Assembly (NCBI RefSeq): GCF_005434965.1 | Contig: NZ_SKCI01000004.1 | Span: 248,001 to 312,000 of the forward strand | Origin: Marimonas lutisalis | GTDB lineage: Bacteria > Pseudomonadota > Alphaproteobacteria > Rhodobacterales > Rhodobacteraceae | Direction: 5' to 3' | Length of the DNA stretch: 64,000 nt | Shown here: piece by piece, positions 1 to 11,346 of the stretch | Position numbering within the stretch: the first letter of the stretch is position 1 | Layout: every line of letters begins with the position of its first letter | Translations under genes and position numbers: made by a program | The notes under the pieces: model-generated | Database searches by the model: none | Seen by the model: the letters and a program-made list of their open reading frames with translations, nothing else | What the model was told of the DNA's origin: nothing

Positions 1-94
1 CCTGCGGATCGGTCACACGTATGAGTTGACCAGCTTCCCTCCACGTGTCAAATCTCGATCAGGTCTTTACGCATATGTCGATTTTCTGAGGGTC

Positions 95-823
95 ATGTCG
101 CTTGGCGAAACCATAGTGCGAGCATGCAAGTCACGCGGGCTGTCGCTCTCGCGGGCCTGCAAGCGTGCGGGACTCAACTATTCGACACTGCATTCGCAAA
201 TCCGCAAGGGCCGTGAAATCCCCTTCCGCACGGTCGAGTCGCTAGCAGCCACGCTCAATCTGCCGCTCGCCTATTTCGCCGAAGCCCGCCCCTCTCTCTC
301 GGTCGCACCCGCCGACGCCGCCACCGACGCCGAGGCCGAATCCGCCAACGCGCTTTCCGAACGCATAGCCGAGCACGAAGCCGCCGCATCGGAGGCCGGA
401 CAGGTCATCGGCACCGACGACGTGCTCGACTGGCTGATGGCGAATGACAACCGGCTTCAGAACCATGAATGGCTGATCAACAAGCTCAATCTCTACTACC
501 CGTGTGAACCGGGTGAAACCGTTCCCCGCCCCTATTGGATCGGCGCTGACAGTCTGTCCGCGAAATACTATCGCCTGCTCGAAACCAATACCTATGAAGA
601 GGTATTTCTAAGCTTCGATCCCGAAGTTCAGCAGGAAATCCTGCAGGCGCATACCGAGGTGGTCAATCACCCCTATCTGATTTCCGATCGCAAGGTCGAT
701 TCCGAACTGGGCGGCGTGCGGGTCTCGGGTACCTACCGTCGGTTGCTCGCACCGGTCACTGACGACACGGGGCAGCTCTTCATCCTTCTGTTCTCAAAAC
801 TTACTCATTTCCCCCGTCGCTAG
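95..823 (+). CDS. XRE-type helix-turn-helix regulator with PAS-like C-terminal region
   Basis: A 242-residue protein whose first 60 residues look like a lambda-repressor-type DNA-binding domain (two helices around SLSRACKRAGLNYSTLHS, then a sensor-like TVESLAATLNLPLAYF). An Ala/Glu-rich linker follows at about 70-110. The C-terminal half ends in GTYRRLLAPV and a hydrophobic strand, which resembles the PAS-like sensory domains found in alphaproteobacterial regulators; that part is inference. A TTG start at 26 is possible, but ATG at 95 is preferred because it lies just before the HTH and has GAGGG directly upstream, although the spacing is tight. The 3' end overlaps the convergent gene at 794 by 30 bases. 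Target genes are unknown. Confidence 0.7.
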   Translation: MSLGETIVRACKSRGLSLSRACKRAGLNYSTLHSQIRKGREIPFRTVESLAATLNLPLAYFAEARPSLSVAPADAATDAEAESANALSERIAEHEAAASEAGQVIGTDDVLDWLMANDNRLQNHEWLINKLNLYYPCEPGETVPRPYWIGADSLSAKYYRLLETNTYEEVFLSFDPEVQQEILQAHTEVVNHPYLISDRKVDSELGGVRVSGTYRRLLAPVTDDTGQLFILLFSKLTHFPRR

Positions 824-1468
824 CAGGTGCCGGAAATCACAGGCCGGGATCGCGACCAGCATATGGCTGTCATCGCGCCCTTCCGGGTAGGGTTTGCGCC
901 AGATGATGACCCGCGGCAGCCGATAGGTGAACCCGTACAGGTCGGACAGGCGCAGGTGCTCACGCGCGATATAGGCGAACATCCAGTCGAAATCGGGCCA
1001 CTCCATCCCCGCCAGGATCATCGAAAGCCGCGAATAAGCCGCCAGAACCCGCGCGTTCCCCCGCGCGTTTTCACGAATGAACAGATCCCCGAAGACCACA
1101 ATCCGACCGCCGATCAATTCGCTCATCACCGGGGCGATGCTCTCGATCACGTCCTCGCCATTGCCGAACTGGGCCTTCGCCGTGCGCCTGATGTAGCGGT
1201 CCAGGGGCTCGCCCCGCAGGTCTATGAACCGTGCGCCCAGCGCGCCCAACCTTTCGCCATCCTTCAGCAGAAAGGTCCAGAACGCGGTTCCGCGGGTATA
1301 ATCGTTGCGCATCGGCGAAATCATTGGGTGCTGCGGGCGCACCCGGTTCGATTTGCGGTTCCACTCGATCACCGCGTCGAAATCATCCTCGACCTCGAAA
1401 TCGTAACCCGCCTCGCTCAGGCGTTTCAGGATCGCCGATGATTGAACGATCAGGTCCTTCTGGATCAT
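794..1468 (-). CDS. Conserved hypothetical protein, 224 aa
   Basis: I do not recognise a named family. The frame is open much further upstream, but the sensible start is the ATG at 1468, giving MIQKDLIVQ and a compact soluble protein of 224 residues. It has a predicted globular mix of helices and strands, a motif-like RGEPLDRYIRR in the middle, an aromatic-rich stretch (MEWPDFDWMFAYIAREHL) and no signal peptide or membrane segment. It is convergent with the upstream regulator and overlaps its 3' end by 30 bases. No function is proposed. Confidence 0.6.
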   Translation of the reverse strand: MIQKDLIVQSSAILKRLSEAGYDFEVEDDFDAVIEWNRKSNRVRPQHPMISPMRNDYTRGTAFWTFLLKDGERLGALGARFIDLRGEPLDRYIRRTAKAQFGNGEDVIESIAPVMSELIGGRIVVFGDLFIRENARGNARVLAAYSRLSMILAGMEWPDFDWMFAYIAREHLRLSDLYGFTYRLPRVIIWRKPYPEGRDDSHMLVAIPACDFRHLLATGEMSKF

Positions 1469-1574
1469 ACTGCCCGCGCCCCACGCACGTTTTGATTGCA
1501 TCGCTAACACAACAGGGGGCGGTCGCGCCAGCCGTATCGCGGTTCGCGGGCAAATGCTGCAGGCGCATTGCCAA

Positions 1575-1602
1575 TTGCATTTTCCCCACAAATGCGTATT
1601 AA
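1575..1602 (+). promoter_or_regulatory. Candidate rpsT promoter
   Basis: TTGCAT, a 16-base spacer and TATTAA lie about 120 bases upstream of rpsT, followed by a GC-rich discriminator (gcgcccc), a layout often seen at ribosomal-protein promoters under stringent control. The match to sigma-70 consensus is only moderate, so this is a guess. Confidence 0.3.
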
Positions 1603-1720
1603 GCGCCCCAGACATGCGTGTGATGCCCGCTTTGGCAAGAATCACCCGGACGACGCCGGGGCCCTTTCGGGCATTGTCACGCAGTGAAAATGAACCGAAC
1701 CAGACAAAGGCCCTGACACC

Positions 1721-1984
1721 ATGGCAAATACGCCCCAGTCCAAGAAACGCGCCCGCCAGAACGAGCGCCGTTTTGCAATCAACAAAGCCCGCCGTTCGCG
1801 CATCCGCACCTTCCTGCGCAAGGTCGAAGAGGCTATCGCATCCGGCGACAAGGATGCCGCACAGGCAGCCCTGCGCGCAGCTCAGCCCGAACTGATGCGC
1901 GGCGTCACCAAAGGCATCTTCCACAAGAACACCGCTTCGCGCAAAATGTCGCGCCTCGCGGCACGGGTCAAAGCTCTCGGCTAA
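1721..1984 (+). CDS. rpsT: 30S ribosomal protein S20
   Basis: An 87-residue, very basic protein with the S20 signature ([17 protein letters not shown] at the N-terminus, then [14 protein letters not shown]) and the normal family length. S20 binds the 5' domain of 16S rRNA during small-subunit assembly. It stands alone upstream of dnaA, the order seen in many alphaproteobacteria, and is followed by a strong terminator at 2009-2041, so dnaA is not expected to be cotranscribed with it. Confidence 0.97.
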   Translation: MANTPQSKKRARQNERRFAINKARRSRIRTFLRKVEEAIASGDKDAAQAALRAAQPELMRGVTKGIFHKNTASRKMSRLAARVKALG

Positions 1985-2008
1985 GGTCGGGAACCCGAAA
2001 TTCGATTG

Positions 2009-2041
2009 AAAAGGGGCGCGCCGCTGGCAGCGCCCTTTTTT
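2009..2041 (+). terminator. Rho-independent terminator of rpsT
   Basis: AAAAGGGGCGC pairs with GCGCCCTTTTT (one G-T pair) around a loop of ten bases, and the 3' arm runs into six or more T residues. It begins 25 bases after the rpsT stop. Confidence 0.85.
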
Positions 2042-2504
2042 GTCGAAGCCCTTATTTCATTGGGTTTTAAGGCTTTAGGAGATTCTTTTTCAGAAAAGGC
2101 CGAGTCAAGCGCGAAGTTTCGTTGCCCCGCCGCTTTCGATGTTGCTAATTTCCCTCCTGCGAGTCACATCGCCGTTGGGGGGACAAGCTGTCCGGACTGC
2201 ATTTCCAGCCCTGAAAACCGGGACGGAAAGCTGCAATTCGAATGCGCATTTTGCGCACTGCATTGTCCGATATCTCGCAGACGGGTCACAGCGTCTGCGG
2301 CGCCGAATGGGGACAGTCGGTGCAAAGATGCGGAGATGTGTCCATACCTTTGGCTGGTCCGTTCTGGACATCACAACAGCACTGTATGCCTTGCAGTGTG
2401 CGCGGTTGCTGTTGTCAGTCAGGGGTTTCGTGTGGTGGGGCTGCGATATGGTGCCCCTTGTGATCAGGGTTGGATTGGGGCTATTAGACGTGGATCGGGG
2501 ACAG
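2042..2504 (+). promoter_or_regulatory. dnaA upstream region with three GANTC sites
   Basis: About 460 bases without a convincing gene. GATTC at 2081-2085, GAGTC at 2102-2106 and GAGTC at 2161-2165 are CcrM-type methylation sites clustered within 85 bases. The dnaA frame is open through part of this region (from 2139), but its translation is low in complexity and unlike DnaA, so I treat it as leader. I saw no cluster of TTATCCACA boxes, so this does not look like the chromosome origin. Confidence 0.5.
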
Positions 2505-3887
2505 ATGACGCAAGAAGAATGGGGACAGGTTCAGCAGGCTCTCTTGAAAACGGTCGGGAAGAACAACTTCACCAATTGGATCGAGCCGCTGACCTTCGAC
2601 AACCTCACCGACGGCGTCGCCACCTTCCAGGTGCCCACCAGCTTCCTCGGCAACTATGTCAGCCAGAATTTCGGCGATGTGATCCTCTATCAGATGTCGG
2701 CCTCCGGCGCCGATGTGCGCCGGATCCGTTTCCGCGTGGGCACCGGCCAGGCGGCCGCCCCCGCCAAACCCGCGGCCAATAACGGGACCGCCCCAGCTCA
2801 GACCGCGGCACCGGCAGTCACCGCCAACGCAGCGCGTGATGATATCCTTCCTGCCGCGCCGCTCGATCCGCGCTTCACCTTCGACAGCTTCGTCGTCGGC
2901 AAACCGAACGAACTGGCCCATGCCGCGGCGAAACGCGTTGCCGAAGGCGGCCCGGTCACCTTCAACCCGCTCTTCCTCTATGGCGGCGTCGGTCTCGGCA
3001 AGACCCACCTGATGCACGCCATCGCACACGAGCTCCAGGCCCGCCGCCCCGATCTCAACGTACTCTACCTCTCGGCCGAACAGTTCATGTATCGCTTCGT
3101 GCAGGCGCTGCGCGACCGCAAGATGATGGATTTCAAGGAACTGTTCCGCTCGGTCGACGTGCTGATGGTCGATGATGTGCAATTCATCGCCGGCAAGGAC
3201 TCCACGCAAGAGGAATTTTTCCACACCTTCAACGCGCTCGTCGACCAGAACCGCCAGATCGTCATTTCCGCCGACCGCGCGCCGGGTGAAATCAAGGATC
3301 TCGAAGACCGCATCAAGAGCCGCCTGCAATGCGGTCTCGTGGTCGATCTGCATCCCACCGATTACGAACTGCGCCTCGGCATCCTGCAATCCAAGGTCGA
3401 CATCCAGCGCGCTCAATATCCCGATCTCGTGCTCGCCGACGGCGTGCTCGAATTTCTCGCGCATCGCATCTCGACCAATGTCCGCGTGCTCGAAGGCGCG
3501 CTCACCCGGCTCTTCGCCTTCGCCTCGCTTGTCGGCCGTGAAATCACGCTCGAACTGGCGCAGGACTGCCTCGCCGACATCCTGCGCGCCTCCGAACGCA
3601 AGATCACGGTCGAGGAAATCCAGCGCAAGGTCTCCGAGCACTACAACATCCGCCTCTCCGACATGATCGGGCCCAAGCGCGTGCGCACCTTCGCCCGCCC
3701 GCGCCAGGTGGCGATGTATCTGTGCAAGCAGCTGACCTCGCGCTCGCTGCCCGAAATCGGCCGCCGCTTCGGCGGGCGTGATCACACCACTGTCATGCAC
3801 GGTGTCCGCCGGATCGAGGAACTGCGCAGCCAGGACGCCCAGATCGAGGAAGATATCGAGCTTCTGCGCCGCGCGCTCGAAGCCTGA
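2505..3887 (+). CDS. dnaA: Chromosomal replication initiator DnaA
   Basis: A 460-residue AAA+ initiator that binds DnaA boxes and opens the origin. Domain I starts with MTQEEWGQVQQAL, a Pro/Ala-rich linker follows at about 85-120, Walker A GGVGLGKT lies near 160-167, Walker B VLMVDDVQF near 220-227, and the C-terminal helix-turn-helix carries the signature GGRDHTTVMHG. The start at 2505 is chosen over earlier in-frame starts because MTQEEWG is where similarity to DnaA domain I begins and GGGGA sits just upstream. It heads the dnaA-dnaN-recF series, with gaps of 144 and 135 bases between genes. Confidence 0.96.
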   Translation: MTQEEWGQVQQALLKTVGKNNFTNWIEPLTFDNLTDGVATFQVPTSFLGNYVSQNFGDVILYQMSASGADVRRIRFRVGTGQAAAPAKPAANNGTAPAQTAAPAVTANAARDDILPAAPLDPRFTFDSFVVGKPNELAHAAAKRVAEGGPVTFNPLFLYGGVGLGKTHLMHAIAHELQARRPDLNVLYLSAEQFMYRFVQALRDRKMMDFKELFRSVDVLMVDDVQFIAGKDSTQEEFFHTFNALVDQNRQIVISADRAPGEIKDLEDRIKSRLQCGLVVDLHPTDYELRLGILQSKVDIQRAQYPDLVLADGVLEFLAHRISTNVRVLEGALTRLFAFASLVGREITLELAQDCLADILRASERKITVEEIQRKVSEHYNIRLSDMIGPKRVRTFARPRQVAMYLCKQLTSRSLPEIGRRFGGRDHTTVMHGVRRIEELRSQDAQIEEDIELLRRALEA

Positions 3888-4031
3888 TGCAAAACCGCCC
3901 GCCTGCCCGCGCCAGCGGGCGCGCCGGCCCTTGACCTCTGCCCCGATAGACCCGAAAACCAAGAAAATACTTGTGCAGCAGGGGAAAGGCGCTACCGTGC
4001 CCTTCCCCGCCGAAGGTCAAGGAGTGAGGGC

Positions 4032-5150
4032 ATGAAAATCAGCATCGAACGCGGCGCGCTGTTGAAAGCCGTTTCGCAGGCGCAATCGGTCGTCGAACGC
4101 CGCAACACCATCCCGATCCTCGCCAACGTGCTGATCGAGGCCGAAGGCTCCGACGTGCATTTCCGCGCCACCGACCTCGATATCGAAGTGGTCGATCGCG
4201 CGCCCGCGCAGGTCGAACGCGCCGGCGCCACTACCGTGTCCGCCGTCACCCTGCACGAAATCGTCCGCAAGCTGCCTGATGGCGCGCTTGTCACCCTCAC
4301 CGATGACGGCGCCTCGGGCCGCCTCTCGGTTGAGGCTGGCCGCTCGCACTTCAACCTTGCCACCCTGCCGAAAGAAGATTTCCCGGTGATGGCAAGCTCG
4401 GAATACAGTTCGAATTTCTCGGCCCCCGCGCCAGTGCTGCGGCGCCTCTTCGACAAGTCGAAATTTGCAATTTCAACCGAGGAAACAAGGTATTACCTCA
4501 ACGGCGTCTACATGCACGTTTCCGAATCCGACGGCGGCAAGGTACTGCGCTGCGTGGCCACCGACGGCCACCGCCTCGCCCGCATCGACGCCGACCTGCC
4601 CAATGGCGCCGCCGACATGCCCGGCGTGATCGTGCCCCGCAAAACCGTGGGCGAGTTGCGCAAGCTGCTCGATGACGACGACACCCAGATCGCCGTCTCG
4701 GTCAGTGAAACCAAGGTGCGTTTCGCCACACCTGACATCACCCTGACCTCCAAGGTGATCGACGGCACTTTCCCCGATTACACCCGCGTCATTCCCCAGG
4801 GCAACACCCGTCGGCTCGAAGTCGACGCGGCCGAGTTCGCCAAGGCGGTCGACCGTGTCGCCACCGTCTCCTCGGAACGCTCGCGCGCGGTCAAGCTGAC
4901 CCTGGAAGAAGACAAGCTCACCCTCTCGGTCAACGCCCCCGACAGCGGCGCCGCCGAGGAAGAACTCGCCGTGGCCTATGGCGACGAACGCCTCGAAATC
5001 GGCTTCAACGCGAAGTACCTGCTCGAGATCGCCAGCCAGGTCGATCGCGAAAATGCCGTCTTCCTGTTCAATTCCTCGGGCGATCCAACGCTCATGCGCG
5101 AAGGCAACGACACGTCGGCCGTTTACGTCGTCATGCCCATGCGGGTCTGA
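4032..5150 (+). CDS. dnaN: DNA polymerase III beta subunit (sliding clamp)
   Basis: A 372-residue clamp protein of the usual length and three-domain composition, starting MKISIERGALLKAVSQAQ and ending in YVVMPMRV, the typical beta-clamp C-terminus. It dimerises around DNA to tether polymerase III and also binds DinB, MutL and the DnaA regulator Hda. An AAGGAG-like site (caaggagtgagggc) precedes the ATG. It lies 144 bases after dnaA; a repeat (5171-5220) separates it from recF. Confidence 0.97.
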   Translation: MKISIERGALLKAVSQAQSVVERRNTIPILANVLIEAEGSDVHFRATDLDIEVVDRAPAQVERAGATTVSAVTLHEIVRKLPDGALVTLTDDGASGRLSVEAGRSHFNLATLPKEDFPVMASSEYSSNFSAPAPVLRRLFDKSKFAISTEETRYYLNGVYMHVSESDGGKVLRCVATDGHRLARIDADLPNGAADMPGVIVPRKTVGELRKLLDDDDTQIAVSVSETKVRFATPDITLTSKVIDGTFPDYTRVIPQGNTRRLEVDAAEFAKAVDRVATVSSERSRAVKLTLEEDKLTLSVNAPDSGAAEEELAVAYGDERLEIGFNAKYLLEIASQVDRENAVFLFNSSGDPTLMREGNDTSAVYVVMPMRV

Positions 5151-5170
5151 TCGCGCGCGCCGATCCCCTG

Positions 5171-5220
5171 CTTCATCTGACCGGAAATACCTCGGGGGTC
5201 TGGGGGCTGGCCCCCAGGCC
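5171..5220 (+). repeat. Intergenic hairpin repeat, family D copy 1
   Basis: CTTCATCTGACC, then GGAAATACCTCGGGGG, then a hairpin TGGGGGC-TG-GCCCCCA (5201-5216). The same arrangement recurs at 54390-54440 and 58058-58104. Here it lies between dnaN and recF. There is no T-run, so it is not a classical terminator. Confidence 0.7.
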
Positions 5221-5285
5221 TGCGCTCTACGCGCGCGCGTGATTTCCCATTGGCGGCCAGCCGCCATTCGCGCTACCTCATCGTC

Positions 5286-6398
5286 ATGACCCTCGCGCTC
5301 ACCCGTCTCACGCTCTCGCATTTCCGCTCGCACAAACGCGCGGTGATCGAATGTGATGCGCGGCCCCTGGCCATCTACGGCCCCAATGGCGCTGGCAAAA
5401 CCAACATTCTCGAGGCCGTCTCGCTCTTCTCCCCGGGCCGCGGCATGCGCCGCGCCAGCGCGCAGGACATGTCCCGCCGCCCCGAGTCTCTGGGCTGGAA
5501 AATCACCGGCCACCTGCACAGCCTCCACCAAGTCCATGAGATCGAGTTCTGGTCCGAGGACGGGCAACCCCGCCAGACCCGCATCGACGGCAAGGCAGCC
5601 GCACAGACGGCGCTGGGCCGTATCGCGCGTGTGCTCTGGCTCATCCCCTCGATGGACAGGCTCTGGATCGAAGGCGCCGACGGCCGCCGCCGCTTTCTCG
5701 ACCGGATGACCCTTTCCTTTTTTCCCGACCATGCCGAGCTGTCGCTCGCCTATGAAAAGGCCATGCGCCAGCGCAACCAGCTCCTGAAGGACATGGTGCG
5801 CGATGCCCATTGGTATGTCGCGCTGGAAAAACAAATGGCCGAAACCGGCGCCGCGATCCATGCCAACCGCCTTGCCGCGCTGGCTCAGCTCGACGCGGCC
5901 CAGCGCGCCGCCGAAACTGCCTTTCCCACCTCGGAACTCGACCTGATCCAGACCGAAGGCGCAATGCCCGAAACCTCGGCCGACCTGGCCGAAGCCCTGG
6001 CCGAGAGTCGTTTTCGCGACCTCTCCGCCGGGCGCACGCTTGTCGGCCCGCACCGCACCGACATGACTGGCGTCTATGCCGCCAAGGGCGTGCCCGCGCG
6101 CGATTGCTCGACCGGAGAGCAGAAGGCACTACTGATCTCGCTCATCCTCGCCAATGCCCGGGCCCTGGCCCAGGAATTCGGCGCCCCGCCGCTGCTGTTG
6201 CTGGACGAGGTTGCGGCCCATCTCGATGCCGAACGCCGCGCCGCGCTCTATGACGAGATCTGCGCTCTCGGCGCCCAGGCCTGGATGACCGGCACGGGGC
6301 CGGAACTCTTCGAAGAACTGGGCAACCGCGCCCAGCGGCTCGAAGTGACCGAAGAGAACGGGATCAGCGAGACCCGCATGCATGGCCAACCCGAATGA
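5286..6398 (+). CDS. recF: DNA replication and repair protein RecF
   Basis: A 370-residue SMC-like ATPase that helps load RecA at single-strand gaps. Walker A GPNGAGKTN lies near residues 33-41, the signature STGEQKALLISLILANA near 275-290 and Walker B LLLLDEVAAHLD near 300-311. The open frame begins earlier with a TTG at 5250, but ATG at 5286 (MTLALTRLTLSHFRSH) matches the family N-terminus. The last four bases overlap the start of the LysE-type gene, so the two are probably cotranscribed. Confidence 0.95.
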   Translation: MTLALTRLTLSHFRSHKRAVIECDARPLAIYGPNGAGKTNILEAVSLFSPGRGMRRASAQDMSRRPESLGWKITGHLHSLHQVHEIEFWSEDGQPRQTRIDGKAAAQTALGRIARVLWLIPSMDRLWIEGADGRRRFLDRMTLSFFPDHAELSLAYEKAMRQRNQLLKDMVRDAHWYVALEKQMAETGAAIHANRLAALAQLDAAQRAAETAFPTSELDLIQTEGAMPETSADLAEALAESRFRDLSAGRTLVGPHRTDMTGVYAAKGVPARDCSTGEQKALLISLILANARALAQEFGAPPLLLLDEVAAHLDAERRAALYDEICALGAQAWMTGTGPELFEELGNRAQRLEVTEENGISETRMHGQPE

Positions 6399-7015
6399 CG
6401 ATCACCTTCTCCGAATTGCTGCTCTATGCCGGCGGCATGGCCGCGCTCTGGGCCATTCCCGGCCCTGTGTGGGTCGCTCTCACCGCCCGCGCGCTCTCGG
6501 GCGGCATGCGCGGCGCCTGGCCGCTGGCCGTGGGGGTTGCCCTAGGCGATCTCATCTGGCCGCTCTGCGCCATTTTCGGGCTTGCCTGGGTGCTCTCGGT
6601 CTATGGTGATTTCCTGTCACTCATGCGCTGGGTCGCGGCTGCTGTTTTCCTTGTCATGGGGGTCATGCTGATCCGCAAACCCGCCCATCGCCTCCAGGGC
6701 GATAGCCGCCTCACGCGGCCCGGCCTCTGGCCCGGCTTCGCAGTCGGCGTCGCGGCCGTGATGGGCAACCCCAAGGCCATCCTCTTCTACATGGGCGTGC
6801 TTCCCGGGTTCTTCGATCTCTCCCGCGTCACCGCATCCGACGTTGCCACCATTCTCGCCGTTTCGGCCGTGGTGCCGATGCTGGGCAATCTCGGCCTCGC
6901 GCTTTTTCTCGATCGGGCCCGGCGCCTCCTGCAAAGCCCGGCAGCGCTGCACCGGCTCAACATCTTCTCCGGTGGCCTTCTGATCTGCGTCGGGCTGGTG
7001 ATCCCCTTCACCTGA
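6395..7015 (+). CDS. LysE/RhtB-family amino-acid exporter
   Basis: A 206-residue membrane protein with about six hydrophobic segments and the LysE-family features: an N-terminal segment with IPGPVWVALTARALSGG, then GVALGDLIW, and in the middle GFAVGVAAVMGNPKAILFYMGVLP. Members export amino acids such as lysine, homoserine or threonine; the substrate cannot be read here. Its ATG overlaps the recF stop (ATGA), showing translational coupling, an odd partner for a repair gene. Confidence 0.85.
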   Translation: MTITFSELLLYAGGMAALWAIPGPVWVALTARALSGGMRGAWPLAVGVALGDLIWPLCAIFGLAWVLSVYGDFLSLMRWVAAAVFLVMGVMLIRKPAHRLQGDSRLTRPGLWPGFAVGVAAVMGNPKAILFYMGVLPGFFDLSRVTASDVATILAVSAVVPMLGNLGLALFLDRARRLLQSPAALHRLNIFSGGLLICVGLVIPFT

Positions 7016-7021
7016 CCGGCG

Positions 7022-7342
7022 TCATGCCGGTTGCAGATCAGGTGCATCCCGCTCCGTGAATTTCGCCGGCTCTGGCGCGCGCTGTACCGGGCGCCACACC
7101 GCCCACAGCCATGACCACGATACCGAAACCAGCATCTGCAGCGCCGCGCCCACGACACCAATCAGCAACACCGGCGCAAAAAGCTCGATCGCGAAGGCAA
7201 AGTTCCTGCCACCCAGGATGAAGGCAAAGGCGATCACGATCAGCACATATTGCGCCACCGCCTCGAACAGCGACCACAACCGCAATGGCCTGTCGCCCAC
7301 CGGCGCCTTGGCCGTTGTCTCTGTCGCAACATTGTCAGACAT
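7022..7342 (-). CDS. Small membrane protein, 106 aa
   Basis: An unrecognised protein starting MSDNVATETTA, with two hydrophobic segments (VLIVIAFAFILGGRNFAFAI and APVLLIGVVGAALQMLV) and a charged C-terminus. The frame extends further upstream, but GGGAGAT just before the ATG at 7342 supports this start. It is convergent with the LysE-type gene (6-base gap) and divergent from gyrB. No function is proposed. Confidence 0.6.
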   Translation of the reverse strand: MSDNVATETTAKAPVGDRPLRLWSLFEAVAQYVLIVIAFAFILGGRNFAFAIELFAPVLLIGVVGAALQMLVSVSWSWLWAVWRPVQRAPEPAKFTERDAPDLQPA

Positions 7343-7521
7343 CTGGATCTCCCCATCCTTGCCACCACCTGAATGGAGCGGCGTCAGGCTACCTTGTCCG
7401 GGCCGCCCACAGACCGGCGGAAATGCGGCAAATCCCCGGCTTTTCCCACGCATTCTAAAAGGTTGAAAAAACCTCAAAATGTTGGCGTTCCACTTAACAT
7501 CGCCCCCCAGAAATTGTATAA

Positions 7522-9969
<2,448 letters not shown>

Positions 9970-10018
9970 TCGCCATCGAACCTGCTCCGGGTGTTCCGCT
10001 GATTTGCACATGCCCGGA

Positions 10019-10609
10019 TCAGCCCGCGTGCTTCATCAGCGCCCGGATCGCCAGGTCCTTCACCGCGGTTAGATACTCCGCCTGGGACCAGCCCGCCTCG
10101 CGGGTCAACTGTTCCCAGTTGCGGACTGACAGCAACGTCCACAAAAGGTCGGTCGCTTTCTCTCCGGTCAGGTCCGCCCGCAGCTCCCCGTCCGCGGCAA
10201 TCGCCGCGACAGCGGCGGCACAGCCATGGCGCAAGGCCTTCATCCGGTCGGCCCAGGCTTTGCGCGCTTCCTCGTCGCTGTCCTGCATCGCCATCAGCGC
10301 CCGCCCGACGCCGTAAATCTCGGGAATATAGTTCCCCCACGCCTCGACGAACAGCTCCAGCCGCGCGCGTCCGCCCATCGCCTGCCGGCTCGGGGCAAGG
10401 CGCGCGTCCACCTGCTTGGCTTCGTCGATATGCCGCGTCGTCGCGATCAGCAACTCGGCACGCGACGGAAAATGCAGATAGACCGCCTGCCGGCTGACCC
10501 CCGCCGCCTTGGCGATATCTGACATGCGCACCCGGCTTCCCCCCTCCTCGAGCAGGGTCCAGGCAGCATCAAGGATGCGAGAGCGGGCATTCGGATTCGA
10601 ACTTGACAT
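10019..10609 (-). CDS. TetR-family transcriptional repressor
   Basis: A 196-residue protein with an N-terminal TetR helix-turn-helix (RILDAAWTLLEEGG, then MSDIAKAAGVSRQAVYLHFP, residues about 10-48) and a helical ligand-binding C-terminal region. It is divergent from the NAD(P)-binding/DUF1772 pair. The 84-base gap holds three copies of a palindrome that begins only a few bases before this gene's own ATG, so it very probably represses itself and the divergent pair until an unknown ligand binds. Confidence 0.9.
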   Translation of the reverse strand: MSSSNPNARSRILDAAWTLLEEGGSRVRMSDIAKAAGVSRQAVYLHFPSRAELLIATTRHIDEAKQVDARLAPSRQAMGGRARLELFVEAWGNYIPEIYGVGRALMAMQDSDEEARKAWADRMKALRHGCAAAVAAIAADGELRADLTGEKATDLLWTLLSVRNWEQLTREAGWSQAEYLTAVKDLAIRALMKHAG

Positions 10610-10662
10610 AATGTAAAGTTACCGCGTATTGACACGATGTCAACTTTACACGGTGTCAAGTT
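10600..10662. promoter_or_regulatory. Three palindromic operators between tetR and the divergent operon
   Basis: Three sites fit TTKACA-N3-TGTMAA: TTGACATAATGTAAA (10604-10618), TTGACACGATGTCAA (10629-10643, perfect) and TTTACACGGTGTCAA (10645-10659). The outer two extend symmetrically with AAC before and GTT after. Centres are 25 and 16 bases apart. Two of the half-sites are exact TTGACA hexamers, so operator and -35 element probably coincide. Confidence 0.8.
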
Positions 10663-10692
10663 CAGCCGTTCCCACATTGAAAGGAGATACCC

Positions 10693-11322
10693 ATGAAAGT
10701 CATCGTATTCGGAGCAACCGGCAGCATTGGCCGCCTCGCCGTCGAACGCCTGCTGGCGGACGACCATACTGTCACCGCCTTCGCCCGCCGCCCCCAGGCC
10801 CTCGGGCTGGATCATCCCAGCCTGCGGCTCTGCCCCGGCGACGCGCAGAACGCCGATGATGTGGCGCGTGCCGTGGAAGGCCAGGACGCGGCTGTCATCA
10901 CCCTCGGTGCGGGGACCTCCCGCACCAGCACCATCCGGTCGCGTGGCACGCTCAACGTCATCAACGCGATGCAGCGCCACGGCGTTCGCCGCCTGGTATG
11001 CCAATCCACGCTCGGCGCGCATGAAAGCTGGGCCAACCTGAACTTCTTCTGGAAACGCATCATGTTCGGCCTGCTCCTGCGGCCCGTACATCGCGATCAT
11101 GAACTTCAGGAAAGCCTTGTGCGGGCCAGCGGGCTCGGCTGGACCATCGTGCGCCCCTCGGCCTTTGCCGATGGCCCGGCCACCGGCCGGTTCAAGCAGG
11201 GTTTCGGCCCCGACGAGCGCGGCCTGACGCTGAAAATCTCGCGCGCCGATATCGCCGACTTCCTCAAACACCAGATCACCGATGCGGGCAACCTGCACCG
11301 CACTGTGGCGATTTCCAACTGA
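10693..11322 (+). CDS. NAD(P)-binding protein (NmrA/SDR-like)
   Basis: A 209-residue Rossmann-fold protein. The N-terminus MKVIVFGATGSIG carries the glycine-rich nucleotide motif (residues 7-13), followed by FARRPQAL as expected for an NADP-preferring atypical short-chain dehydrogenase. It resembles the flavin/biliverdin reductase-like NmrA proteins often repressed by TetR regulators in stress or quinone-sensing loci; the substrate is unknown. A strong AAAGGAGA ribosome site precedes the ATG. The DUF1772 gene follows 24 bases later, presumably in the same operon. Confidence 0.85.
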   Translation: MKVIVFGATGSIGRLAVERLLADDHTVTAFARRPQALGLDHPSLRLCPGDAQNADDVARAVEGQDAAVITLGAGTSRTSTIRSRGTLNVINAMQRHGVRRLVCQSTLGAHESWANLNFFWKRIMFGLLLRPVHRDHELQESLVRASGLGWTIVRPSAFADGPATGRFKQGFGPDERGLTLKISRADIADFLKHQITDAGNLHRTVAISN

Positions 11323-11346
11323 CACCCGCCAAAGAAGGATGCCACC

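Noticed and set aside
2139..2504. Upstream extension of dnaA by about 120 codons
   Set aside because: Sequence before MTQEEWG has no DnaA similarity and contains the GANTC-rich control region.
2042..2504. Chromosome replication origin at dnaA
   Set aside because: No cluster of TTATCCACA boxes is visible, and in alphaproteobacteria the origin often lies away from dnaA.
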